This document shows positions 26,668-34,343 of a stretch of 64,000 bases of DNA, piece by piece (positions within the stretch are counted from its first letter, which is position 1; every line of letters starts with the position of its first letter). Source of the DNA: JAXLQL01 sp046331625. Its GTDB lineage: Bacteria; Acidobacteriota; Terriglobia; Bryobacterales; Bryobacteraceae. A program made the position numbers and the translations under genes. The stretch is taken from positions 32,620-96,619 of the forward strand of contig JAXLQL010000027.1 of the NCBI GenBank assembly GCA_046331625.1, given 5' to 3'. The notes under the pieces are model-generated. The model was not told where the DNA came from. It made no database searches and was given only the letters and a program-made list of their open reading frames with translations.

Positions 26668-26892
26668 TCAGTTGAGGACAGCCGTCGCAATGGGGTGCGG
26701 AGCCGCATCCACGCGGAGCACGGCCGCCGAGTCGATCGCCGAGCCGCAACGCTGGCATTTCTGGCCCGGACGCACGCGCGGACGCTTTCCGCTCACCACC
26801 ACCGCCGCTTTCACGATCCGCGTGCAGATATAGCAAGATACGTCGCCGGTCAATTCCCGCACGGGCGCAGTTCTGGTCTCTACAACAGGCAT
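26668..26892 (-). CDS. Small zinc-ribbon-like protein B
   Basis: A 74-residue protein with a CYIC and a CQRC knuckle about 22 residues apart, with a basic stretch KRPRVRPGQK between. The start ATG at 26892 is supported by a purine-rich Shine-Dalgarno (GGAAGGAAAGAAG) directly upstream; the longer frame to 26964 is not needed. It is followed by zinc-ribbon protein A after 36 bp, so both are probably on one transcript. I do not recognise the family. Confidence 0.68.
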   Translation of the reverse strand: MPVVETRTAPVRELTGDVSCYICTRIVKAAVVVSGKRPRVRPGQKCQRCGSAIDSAAVLRVDAAPHPIATAVLN

Positions 26893-27003
26893 CTTCTTTC
26901 CTTCCTTTCTCGCGCGGCGTCGAGTGCCGCGTCCCACACCGATATAAACGCGGTGACGGGGCAAAAGGATTCCCCGGGGTTGTAAAGATATCGTAAATGT
27001 CTG

Positions 27004-28215
27004 TCAGCGATGCGACTGGTCGGCGAGCTTCGACAACTGTTGCCCGGTGGCAACGCGTCCGTCGGCCACTACCGTATGGATGCGCACGGTGTTCCGTACG
27101 TCGAGCAGCGGATTTGCATTGAGCAGGAGGAGATCGGCGAGTTTACCGGTGGCGACTGAGCCGAGGTCCCGCTCCATCCCGAGAAAGAGCGCCGGGTTCG
27201 AAGTGGCCATGCGGAGCACATCGGCCGTGGGAATTCCGGCTTCGGCGAGCAACGCCAGTTCGTCATGCAAGCTGAAGCCCGGCAGCACGAACGGATTACC
27301 TGTATCGGTACCGGCGAGCATGGGGACGCCGGCGCGGAACATCTGGCCCACGACGGCGATGGCGTCGCGGTAATCGCGTGTTCGCCTTGCCTGTTCGAGC
27401 GGATGCACGGTTTCCTCGCCCGGCGTCCATGCCTTCGAGAACAGCTTCAACCGCGGGTCGGCGCGGAACTTCGGATCGTTTCGCATGGCCATGGCTCGCA
27501 GCAGAACGAGCGTCGGGCATTGCCAGAATCGCAGCCGCGCATATTCGGCGAAGAGCTTTCCCGAATCTCCGCGCCGCGCGTCGCGCAGCACGCCTTCCAG
27601 ATGCTCGACGCTTTTCATCCCGGCGCGGGCTGCTTCGAGCGTCAAAACGGAGTCCGGCGTGTGACCCACCATCGGGATCCCCACGCGGCGGCATTCGCCG
27701 GCGATCGCAAAGAACTCCTCGCGCGAAAGCCCGTTGTAGATCTTGATGAAGTGGACGCCCTGTTGCTTGCGTTTGCGTACTTCCTGGCGGCCTTGTTCGG
27801 GAGTCTTCACCGCCGTTGCCTGAGGCCAATCCGGCTTGGGACCGTCGAGGCTCGGCGCCGAAAACAGAATCCGCGGACCGGTCTGCTTGCCCGCAGACAC
27901 GGCATCGATTCGCTTCCACATGGCTGCGGGGTCAGCGGCCAGATCGCGGATCCCGGTGACGCCGTTGGCGATGTACTGCTCGAGTGCGCCCGCGGATGCG
28001 GTCTCGTGCACGTGCATGTCCCACAGCCCGGGCATGAGGAACTTGCCGCGTCCATCGATACGCTCGGCGCCGGCTGGAATGGGTGTGCTGGATGAGGGGC
28101 CTGCAGCGCGAATCCGGTCACCGGCCACCACCACGTTCCATCCTGACTTGGCTACGCCGGCCTCGACATCGATTACGGTGACACCGGCGAAGGCGACAAC
28201 CGCGGCGGCCAGCAT
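27004..28215 (-). CDS. Amidohydrolase (imidazolonepropionase-like)
   Basis: The protein is 403 residues if it starts at ATG 28215; a GTG at 28254 would add 13 residues and overlap the Uma2 gene. The amidohydrolase TIM-barrel metal site is seen as MPGLWDMHVHE near residue 60, then the conserved lysine in HFIKIYNG, GHTPDSV with a ligand histidine, an SVEHLEG block, and the late GTDTGNP aspartate motif. The ends form the usual beta-sandwich (VTVIDVEAG and the ADLLLLNANPL block). The substrate is unknown. It lies 11 bp downstream of the Uma2 gene. Confidence 0.87.
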   Translation of the reverse strand: MLAAAVVAFAGVTVIDVEAGVAKSGWNVVVAGDRIRAAGPSSSTPIPAGAERIDGRGKFLMPGLWDMHVHETASAGALEQYIANGVTGIRDLAADPAAMWKRIDAVSAGKQTGPRILFSAPSLDGPKPDWPQATAVKTPEQGRQEVRKRKQQGVHFIKIYNGLSREEFFAIAGECRRVGIPMVGHTPDSVLTLEAARAGMKSVEHLEGVLRDARRGDSGKLFAEYARLRFWQCPTLVLLRAMAMRNDPKFRADPRLKLFSKAWTPGEETVHPLEQARRTRDYRDAIAVVGQMFRAGVPMLAGTDTGNPFVLPGFSLHDELALLAEAGIPTADVLRMATSNPALFLGMERDLGSVATGKLADLLLLNANPLLDVRNTVRIHTVVADGRVATGQQLSKLADQSHR

Positions 28216-28226
28216 GTAAGGGCGAA

Positions 28227-28856
28227 TCAGGACGGGCGTTGTCCGCGCGCCCACTTGCGCAGGTCACGCATCCAATCTCCGAACGCGGCCGACTGGCTGG
28301 CTTGGAGTTGCCCTTGCACTGCTTGCGCGGTGGTGACGGGGAACACGTCGCTCGAGTCGATCTCTTCGTACGAGCCTGCCACCAAGCGATAGAACCGCAG
28401 GCGGCCATCGTATCGCCAGATCTCTTTCACGCCGAAGGCGGCGTAGATCGGGAAGCGATCAATCGATTGGGAGGTGATGTCGACCTCGATTATCAGCTCA
28501 GGCGCTGGATCGACGGCCGATCCGACAAACTCTTTTGCTCGAAAAGCCTGTGCGTGCTCGAAATAAAAAGCAGAATCGGGTTCGAAACCCTTCTGTAATT
28601 TCTCGCGCTTGAAAGTGGTGCTTCCGAGCGGGGCGAGATCTTTGCCGGTTTCTTCGGCGAGCGTCTCGACGATCTTCGACAAGGTGCGGTTCCAGAACTC
28701 GTGGGTCGCCGAAACCGTCATGATCTCGAGGTTCCCGTTGCTATAGAAGATCCGCAGCCCGCCCGAACGTGAGGACAGGGCGCTTTCGTAGTCTTCCCAA
28801 CTCATGTTGCGCCGAATCACGTTGAAGAGCGCAACCCCAGGACTGGCCATGCTCAT
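28227..28856 (-). CDS. Uma2 family endonuclease-like protein
   Basis: The 209-residue protein matches the Uma2 (DUF820) family, a restriction-endonuclease-like fold. The core is GFEPDSAFYFEH, then PELIIEVDITSQS with the acidic metal-binding residues, then FPIYAAFGVKEIWRYDG. Uma2 proteins are abundant in some bacteria and their role is unclear. The first methionines (MSMASPG) leave two or three possible starts. It is followed by the amidohydrolase on the same strand and diverges from the imuA promoter region. Confidence 0.88.
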   Translation of the reverse strand: MSMASPGVALFNVIRRNMSWEDYESALSSRSGGLRIFYSNGNLEIMTVSATHEFWNRTLSKIVETLAEETGKDLAPLGSTTFKREKLQKGFEPDSAFYFEHAQAFRAKEFVGSAVDPAPELIIEVDITSQSIDRFPIYAAFGVKEIWRYDGRLRFYRLVAGSYEEIDSSDVFPVTTAQAVQGQLQASQSAAFGDWMRDLRKWARGQRPS

Positions 28857-28948
28857 CAGCCTCCAACACTGAGTATAGAGATCTTGCTTTGTGCATCACA
28901 ATTGGCAACAACCACTATACCTCATTCAGGTACCCGATACTATACCCA

Positions 28949-29005
28949 TTGACACCGGCGCGGGCATAGCGTATGGTCAAAGATGCAGGCGAACAAAAGG
29001 CGAAC
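28949..29005 (+). promoter_or_regulatory. SOS-type promoter and GAAC-N7-GAAC box of imuA
   Basis: TTGACA (28949-28954) and TATGGT (28972-28977) are separated by exactly 17 bp. Downstream of the expected start point lies the direct repeat GAACAAAAGGCGAAC (28991-29005), that is GAAC-N7-GAAC, the reverse of the GTTC-N7-GTTC LexA box known from Alphaproteobacteria. The imuA ATG follows at 29011. Bound LexA would sit at about +7 to +21, covering the ribosome-binding region. The cassette is LexA-controlled in many bacteria, which fits. Confidence 0.7.
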
Positions 29006-29010
29006 AAACC

Positions 29011-29682
29011 ATGCTGGCTCTGGCCCCCGTACTCCCCGCTTCCCGGCTGCAGCCGCAGCTTTCCTCCTTCCCTCCCTTGCTCTCTCCCACCGGCCTAGCC
29101 TTCCCCCGAGGCCGCATAACAGAAATTTATGGAGAACCGAGTTCAGGAAGAACCAGCTTCCTTATCAATACCTTAGCTGAGGCCACCCGGTGTGGCGAAA
29201 CCTGCGCCTGGGTCGACCTCGACAACACCTTCGACCCCGTCTCAGCCGCCGCGGCAGGCGTCCGGTTGGACCGGCTGCTCTGGATCCGCTGCACCGGCGA
29301 CGCTCCGGCGGCCATGCGCTGCACGGACCTCCTGCTCGCCGCCAACGGCTTCGGCGTCGTGGTGGTGGACTTGGGCGATGCCGACAAGCGCGTTATCCAG
29401 CGGATCCCGCCCAATTACTGGTATCGCTTCCGCCGCGCCGTAGAACCTACACGAACCGTGGTGGTAGTTGTAAGTCAGGACCCGATCGCGCGCCAGTGCG
29501 CCACGTTATCGGTGGAATCGCGCCGCGTGGAGACGAAATGGTCCGGCACGGCCGGCGTATCTCAGTTACTCGATGGCGTGGAACTGCGTTACGAACCGCG
29601 CAAACCCGTTGGCACGCCCCGCGCCGGACTGACCGTCTCGGCCCGCCCTACCCTGGAAAACATCCTGGAGCCGGTGGCCTGA
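29011..29682 (+). CDS. imuA: ImuA: RecA-like mutasome accessory protein
   Basis: This 223-residue RecA-superfamily protein is in the first position of the imuA-imuB-dnaE2 cassette. The fold is recognised from FPRGRITEIYGEPSSGRTSF near residue 30, then CAWVDLDNTFDPVSAAAAGV (RecA Walker-B-like strand region) and GVVVVDLGDADKRVIQRIP. The Walker A equivalent GEPSSGRTS has Arg in place of the catalytic Lys, so ATP use is doubtful, as in many ImuA proteins. It helps assemble the translesion polymerase complex during the SOS response. ImuB follows with a 1-bp gap. Confidence 0.85.
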   Translation: MLALAPVLPASRLQPQLSSFPPLLSPTGLAFPRGRITEIYGEPSSGRTSFLINTLAEATRCGETCAWVDLDNTFDPVSAAAAGVRLDRLLWIRCTGDAPAAMRCTDLLLAANGFGVVVVDLGDADKRVIQRIPPNYWYRFRRAVEPTRTVVVVVSQDPIARQCATLSVESRRVETKWSGTAGVSQLLDGVELRYEPRKPVGTPRAGLTVSARPTLENILEPVA

Positions 29683-29683
29683 C

Positions 29684-30919
29684 GTGTACGCCTGTATCCA
29701 TGCGAACGGGATCGCCGAATCCGGAATCGCGAACGAATTTTCCCCGTTGGTGGAGGAAATCGACCCATCCACCGTGGTGATGGAGATCAAAGGTATGGAG
29801 CGATTGTTAGGATCGCCGCAAAAAATCGCCAACGTGATCGCCGCGCGCGCCGGCCCGCGAGCGAACGTGGCTGTCGCCTCGAACCGTAACGCCGCCGTGC
29901 ACGCCGCCCGAGGCTATGAAGGCATCGTCGTGATTCCGCCCGGCGAGGAAGCGGCACGCCTGGGCGGACTCCCGGTCAGCGTGCTCGACACCTCGGAGGA
30001 TATTCGCGAGACGCTCGCGCTGTGGGGCATCCACACGTTGCGAGATCTGGCCGCGCTGCCCATCGAGGGATTGTCGGAGCGGTTCGGCGCCGAGGGCGTG
30101 CGGCTCCATCGATTGTCGCGAGGCCAAGCCAGCGCGCCGCTCGAGCCCGAGCGCGACAAGCTCGTTTTCGAGGAGTCGATGGAGCTCGAACACGCCATCG
30201 ATCTACTCGAACCGCTCTCGTTCGTGCTCTCGCGCCAACTGCATCAACTTTGCGACCGGCTCGCCCGCCACGGGCTCTCGGCGCTCGAACTGCGCTTGAC
30301 TTTGCGGCTCGAAAACCGCGCCGTGCACGATCGCGAGATCCGGCTACCGGCGCCGATGCGCAACCCGATCCTGTTTCTGAAGCTGCTCACGCTCGAGCTC
30401 GAAGCGCGACCGCCTATTGCGCCCATCGTAGCGGTGAGCTTGGCGATGCAACCGGCCACGCCGCGTCCGCTGCAAGAGGGGTTGTTCCTGCCGCCTTCGC
30501 CCGAGCCTGAGAAGCTGGAACTGACGTTGAAGCGGATCGCGGCGATCGTGGGCCAGGAGAACGTAGGTTCGCCCGAGTTGATCGACACGCACCGCCCGGG
30601 GGCGTTCCGCATGGCGGCGGCGCTGGCGGCGGAAACCGATTTGGCGATCACGCCCGCCACGCTTGCCTTCCGCGTCTTCCGGCCAGCGGTGATGGCGAAG
30701 GTGACGCCGCAGGATGGTCCGCCGGAGCAGGTCTGGAGCCAACGCGTACAGGGGCGGGTGTTGATGAGAGCCGGTCCGTGGCGCACTTCGGGAGATTGGT
30801 GGACCGAGCACCCATGGGCTCGCGATGACTGGGATCTGTCGTTGAGCGACGGCGGGCTCTACCGGTTGTATCGCGAGTTTTTCTCGGGGCGATGGTTTTT
30901 GGAGGGGCGATACGACTGA
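29684..30919 (+). CDS. imuB: ImuB: Y-family-polymerase-like mutasome hub
   Basis: The 411-residue protein (GTG start) is homologous to Y-family DNA polymerases but appears catalytically dead: the palm region reads EEIDPSTVVMEIKGMERLLG, without the acidic DE pair of active enzymes. The helix-hairpin-helix region (LWGIHTLRDLAALP, then GLSERFG) and little-finger-like part follow. The C-terminus (TEHPWARDDWDLSLSDGGLY) is typical of ImuB. It bridges DnaE2 and the sliding clamp. It is shorter than many relatives, and the DnaE2 gene begins 3 bp after its stop. Confidence 0.87.
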   Translation: MYACIHANGIAESGIANEFSPLVEEIDPSTVVMEIKGMERLLGSPQKIANVIAARAGPRANVAVASNRNAAVHAARGYEGIVVIPPGEEAARLGGLPVSVLDTSEDIRETLALWGIHTLRDLAALPIEGLSERFGAEGVRLHRLSRGQASAPLEPERDKLVFEESMELEHAIDLLEPLSFVLSRQLHQLCDRLARHGLSALELRLTLRLENRAVHDREIRLPAPMRNPILFLKLLTLELEARPPIAPIVAVSLAMQPATPRPLQEGLFLPPSPEPEKLELTLKRIAAIVGQENVGSPELIDTHRPGAFRMAAALAAETDLAITPATLAFRVFRPAVMAKVTPQDGPPEQVWSQRVQGRVLMRAGPWRTSGDWWTEHPWARDDWDLSLSDGGLYRLYREFFSGRWFLEGRYD

Positions 30920-30922
30920 GGC

Positions 30923-33900
30923 ATGTACATCGAGTTTTTCGCCCGATCCGCGTTCAGCTTCCTGGAAGGAGGTTCGGCGCCGGAAGAATTGATCGAGGCC
31001 GCCGCCGCGCTCGACATGCCCGCCATCGCCATCATGGACCGCGACGGCGTCTACGGTGCTCCGCGCTTCCACATGGCCGCCCAGAAAGCCGGACTGCGCG
31101 CCCATATCGGCGCCGAAGTCACGGGCGAGGGCGGACGGCGGCATCCGCTACTCGCCGAGACCCAGGAGGGCTATCGCAACCTGTGTCGCATGTTGACGCG
31201 CATGAAGCTCCGCGCACGCAAGGGAGAAGGCGCGGTGACGCGCCAGGAGATCGAAGAGTTCCGCGGCGGCTTGATCTCGCTCGATCCCTCGCTCGTCGAC
31301 ATCTTCGGGCGCAGCTACACCTACGCGCCCGTCGAGCGTCATTTCCATCGCATCGAAGAAGTGCGGAACCAACGCACCGTGGATTTCGCGCGCCATCACG
31401 GCATCCCGCTGCTTGCCGTCAACAGCGTGGCCTACGCTACGCCGGACCGCCGCGAACTCACCGACGCCCTCACCTGCCTGCGCCACAAAGTGAAACTCGC
31501 CACCGCCGGGCGCCTGCTCGACCGCAACAGCGAGCGGTATCTCAAACCCGCGCGCGAGATGTCGCGCCTGTTCGCCGATCTACCCGAAGCCATCGCCAAC
31601 ACCCGCACGCTCTCCGAGCGCGTGCAGTTCACACTCGCCGATCTCGGCTACGAATTCCCGCGTTATCCGGTGCCGCCCGGAGAGACGATGCCGTCATACC
31701 TGCGCCAGATGACCGATCTCGGCGCGCGCCAACGCTACGTTCCTTATCACGAGAAAGCGCAGCGCCAGATCGAACGCGAACTGGCGCTCATCGAAAAGCT
31801 CGAATTGGCCGGCTACTTCCTCATCGTATGGGACATCGTCAATTTCTGCCGCCGCGAAAAGATTCTGGTGCAAGGCCGCGGATCGGCCGCCAACAGCGCC
31901 GTCTGCTACTCGCTCGGCATCACCGCGGTCGACCCGGTGGGCATGGAACTCCTGTTCGAGCGCTTCCTCTCCGAAGAGCGCGGCGAGTGGCCCGATATCG
32001 ATCTCGACCTGCCTTCGGGCGATCAGCGCGAGCGCGCCATCCAGTACGTGTATCAGCGCTACGGTCCGCTGGGGGCGGCCATGACGGCCAACGTGATCAC
32101 CTATCGCGGACGCTCGGCCGCGCGCGAGATGGGCAAGGTGCTGGGCTTCGACGAAGAGTCGTGCGGCAAGCTCGCTTCCGTGGTCCCGGTGTGGGGCTGG
32201 AAGCCCGATGACGACTCCCCGCGCGAGCACTTCCGCAAAGCCGGCTTCGATATCGGCGATCCGCGCGTGCGCAAATTCCACGAACTCTACTCTGCCGTGC
32301 AGGACCTGCCGCGCCATCTAGGCCAGCACTCCGGCGGCATGGTGATCTGCCAGGGCCAGCTCGATTCCGTGGTTCCGCTCGAACCGGCCACCATGCCCGG
32401 CCGCGTGGTGGTGCAGTGGGACAAAGAAGACTGCGCCGACCTCGGGATCATCAAAGTGGACCTGCTCGGCCTCGGCATGATGGCCGCGCTCGAAGACTCC
32501 ATCGCCATGATCCGCGACTCCTACGGCGAGGATGTGGATCTGGCGCATTTGCCGCCGGACGATCCGCGCGTATATCGGGCGCTACAAACGGCCGATACGG
32601 TGGGGATGTTCCAGGTGGAAAGCCGCGCCCAGATGTCGTCACTGCCGCGCGTGCGACCGGAAAAGTTCTACGACATCGTGGTGCAGGTGGCGCTGATCCG
32701 CCCCGGACCGATCGTGGGCAAGATGGTGCATCCTTACTTGAACCGCCGCCAGGGCCGCGAGCCCGCCGAGTGCCTGCATCCTTCGCTCGAACCCGTGCTG
32801 CGCCGCACGCTCGGCGTTCCGCTCTTCCAGGAACAGTTGCTGCGCATGGCGATGATCGTGGCCAACTTCACCGGCGGCGAAGCCGAGGAGTTGCGCCGCG
32901 CGATGGGATTCAAGCGATCCGAGAAGCGGATGAAGGAAATCGAAACACGGCTGCGTGACGGCATGACGCGCAACGGGATCACGGGCGAGACGCAGGAAAA
33001 GATCGTGCTCGCCATCACTTCGTTCGCGCTCTACGGATTTCCCGAGTCGCACGCGGCCAGCTTCGCGCTGCTCGCCTACGCGAGCGCCTATATCAAGTGC
33101 AACTATCCGGCCGTGTTCACGGCCGCACTGCTCAATAATTACCCGATGGGCTTCTATCATCCGGCCACGCTCGTGAAAGACGCGCAGAGGCACGGGGTCC
33201 GGATACTGCCCGTGGATGTGAATGTCTCCGATTGGCTTTGCACGGTAGAGCCTGGGAGACAGGTTCCGGTGATGCGGCTGGGGTTGAACTATGTGCGCTC
33301 ACTGCGCAAAGAAAACGGGATCGCGATCGCAGCCGCGCGACCATTCGCTTCCGTGGATGATCTGGTGCGCCGCGTTCCCGGGCTGAGCAAGGAGGAACTG
33401 CGGCGGCTCGCTTCGATCGGCGCTCTCAACTCGCTCGGTGGGCTCGACCGCCGTGGCGCGATGTGGGAGATCGAGCGCGCGGCGAGACCCGCGGGTCCGC
33501 TGTTTGCCGGGCTCGATGCGGCGGTACCGGAGTCGCCATTGGCTCGCATGCAGCCGCAAGAGCGCCTGTTCCACGATTTTCTCGGCACCGGCGTCACGGT
33601 GGGTCGACACCTGATGGCGCATCGCCGCGCGGATCTGGGGCCGGATGTGCTGCGCGCCGTGGATCTGCACGGGGTCCGGGACAATCGCTGGGTGAAGGTG
33701 GCCGGCTGCGTGATCGTGCGCCAGCGTCCCGGTACGGCGAAAGGCTTCGTGTTCCTCTCGCTCGAAGACGAAACCGGGATCGCCAACATCATCATCGAAC
33801 CCGATGTGTTCGAGCGCGAGCGGTTCACCGTGGTGGGGAATCCGCTGTTGTTGATCGAGGGTGTGCTGCAGAATCAGGATGGCGTGGTGTCAGTGAAGGC

Positions 33901-33958
33901 GCGGAAGGTGGAAGCGCTGGCGAGTGGGGTGGTCGCGCCGTCGCATGATTTTCATTGA
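30923..33958 (+). CDS. dnaE2: DnaE2: error-prone DNA polymerase III alpha subunit
   Basis: The 1011-residue C-family polymerase performs mutagenic translesion synthesis with ImuA and ImuB. The N-terminal PHP region is recognisable (FSFLEGGSAPEELIEAAAAL), but its metal-site histidines are replaced (ARSAFSF, MDRDG). The palm holds LVQGRGSAANSAVCYSLGIT near residue 315 and the catalytic PDIDLDLPSGDQRE near 356, followed by the HLGQHSGGMVIC block. The fingers and helix-hairpin-helix parts precede an OB domain (VKVAGCVIVRQRPGTAKGFV). The length is normal for DnaE2. It is last of the SOS cassette. Confidence 0.93.
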   Translation: MYIEFFARSAFSFLEGGSAPEELIEAAAALDMPAIAIMDRDGVYGAPRFHMAAQKAGLRAHIGAEVTGEGGRRHPLLAETQEGYRNLCRMLTRMKLRARKGEGAVTRQEIEEFRGGLISLDPSLVDIFGRSYTYAPVERHFHRIEEVRNQRTVDFARHHGIPLLAVNSVAYATPDRRELTDALTCLRHKVKLATAGRLLDRNSERYLKPAREMSRLFADLPEAIANTRTLSERVQFTLADLGYEFPRYPVPPGETMPSYLRQMTDLGARQRYVPYHEKAQRQIERELALIEKLELAGYFLIVWDIVNFCRREKILVQGRGSAANSAVCYSLGITAVDPVGMELLFERFLSEERGEWPDIDLDLPSGDQRERAIQYVYQRYGPLGAAMTANVITYRGRSAAREMGKVLGFDEESCGKLASVVPVWGWKPDDDSPREHFRKAGFDIGDPRVRKFHELYSAVQDLPRHLGQHSGGMVICQGQLDSVVPLEPATMPGRVVVQWDKEDCADLGIIKVDLLGLGMMAALEDSIAMIRDSYGEDVDLAHLPPDDPRVYRALQTADTVGMFQVESRAQMSSLPRVRPEKFYDIVVQVALIRPGPIVGKMVHPYLNRRQGREPAECLHPSLEPVLRRTLGVPLFQEQLLRMAMIVANFTGGEAEELRRAMGFKRSEKRMKEIETRLRDGMTRNGITGETQEKIVLAITSFALYGFPESHAASFALLAYASAYIKCNYPAVFTAALLNNYPMGFYHPATLVKDAQRHGVRILPVDVNVSDWLCTVEPGRQVPVMRLGLNYVRSLRKENGIAIAAARPFASVDDLVRRVPGLSKEELRRLASIGALNSLGGLDRRGAMWEIERAARPAGPLFAGLDAAVPESPLARMQPQERLFHDFLGTGVTVGRHLMAHRRADLGPDVLRAVDLHGVRDNRWVKVAGCVIVRQRPGTAKGFVFLSLEDETGIANIIIEPDVFERERFTVVGNPLLLIEGVLQNQDGVVSVKARKVEALASGVVAPSHDFH

Positions 33959-33971
33959 ACTCGCCGCGAAA

Positions 33972-34343
33972 TCAACCGCGCGCGGCCAGCAGCGCTTCGA
34001 TCTTTTCAAGCAGCCTCGGCAGCTCCACAGGCTTGGTGTCGTAGTCATCGCAGCCCGCTTCGAGCGCCTGTTCGCGATCACCCACCATCGCCAGCGCGGT
34101 CAGCGCGATCACCGGAATGTCGCGAGTTCTCTCCTGCCCCTTGAGCGCACGCGTAGCGTCCCAGCCGTTCATCACAGGCAGCGTGATGTCCATGAGGATG
34201 AGGTCTGGCGAATCCGCGGTGGCGCGCTCCACGCCTTCGGCCCCATCCACGGCGATCACCACTTCGTATCCCTTCTTCGCCAGCCTGCGCGAGAGCATGT
34301 CGCGGTTCATCTCGTTGTCTTCAACCAGCAGTAGTTTGGGCAT
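33972..34343 (-). CDS. Stand-alone response regulator receiver
   Basis: The 123-residue single REC domain has acidic residues at VEDN (8-9), phospho-acceptor Asp52 in LILMDITLP, Thr82/Ala switch residues in IALTALA, and Lys104 in DTKPVE. There is no output domain, so it acts as a phospho-relay or protein-binding regulator. The start overlaps the hybrid kinase end by 23 bp, so it is the last gene of the secretin-to-kinase operon and is presumably phosphorylated by that kinase. It converges with dnaE2. Confidence 0.93.
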   Translation of the reverse strand: MPKLLLVEDNEMNRDMLSRRLAKKGYEVVIAVDGAEGVERATADSPDLILMDITLPVMNGWDATRALKGQERTRDIPVIALTALAMVGDREQALEAGCDDYDTKPVELPRLLEKIEALLAARG

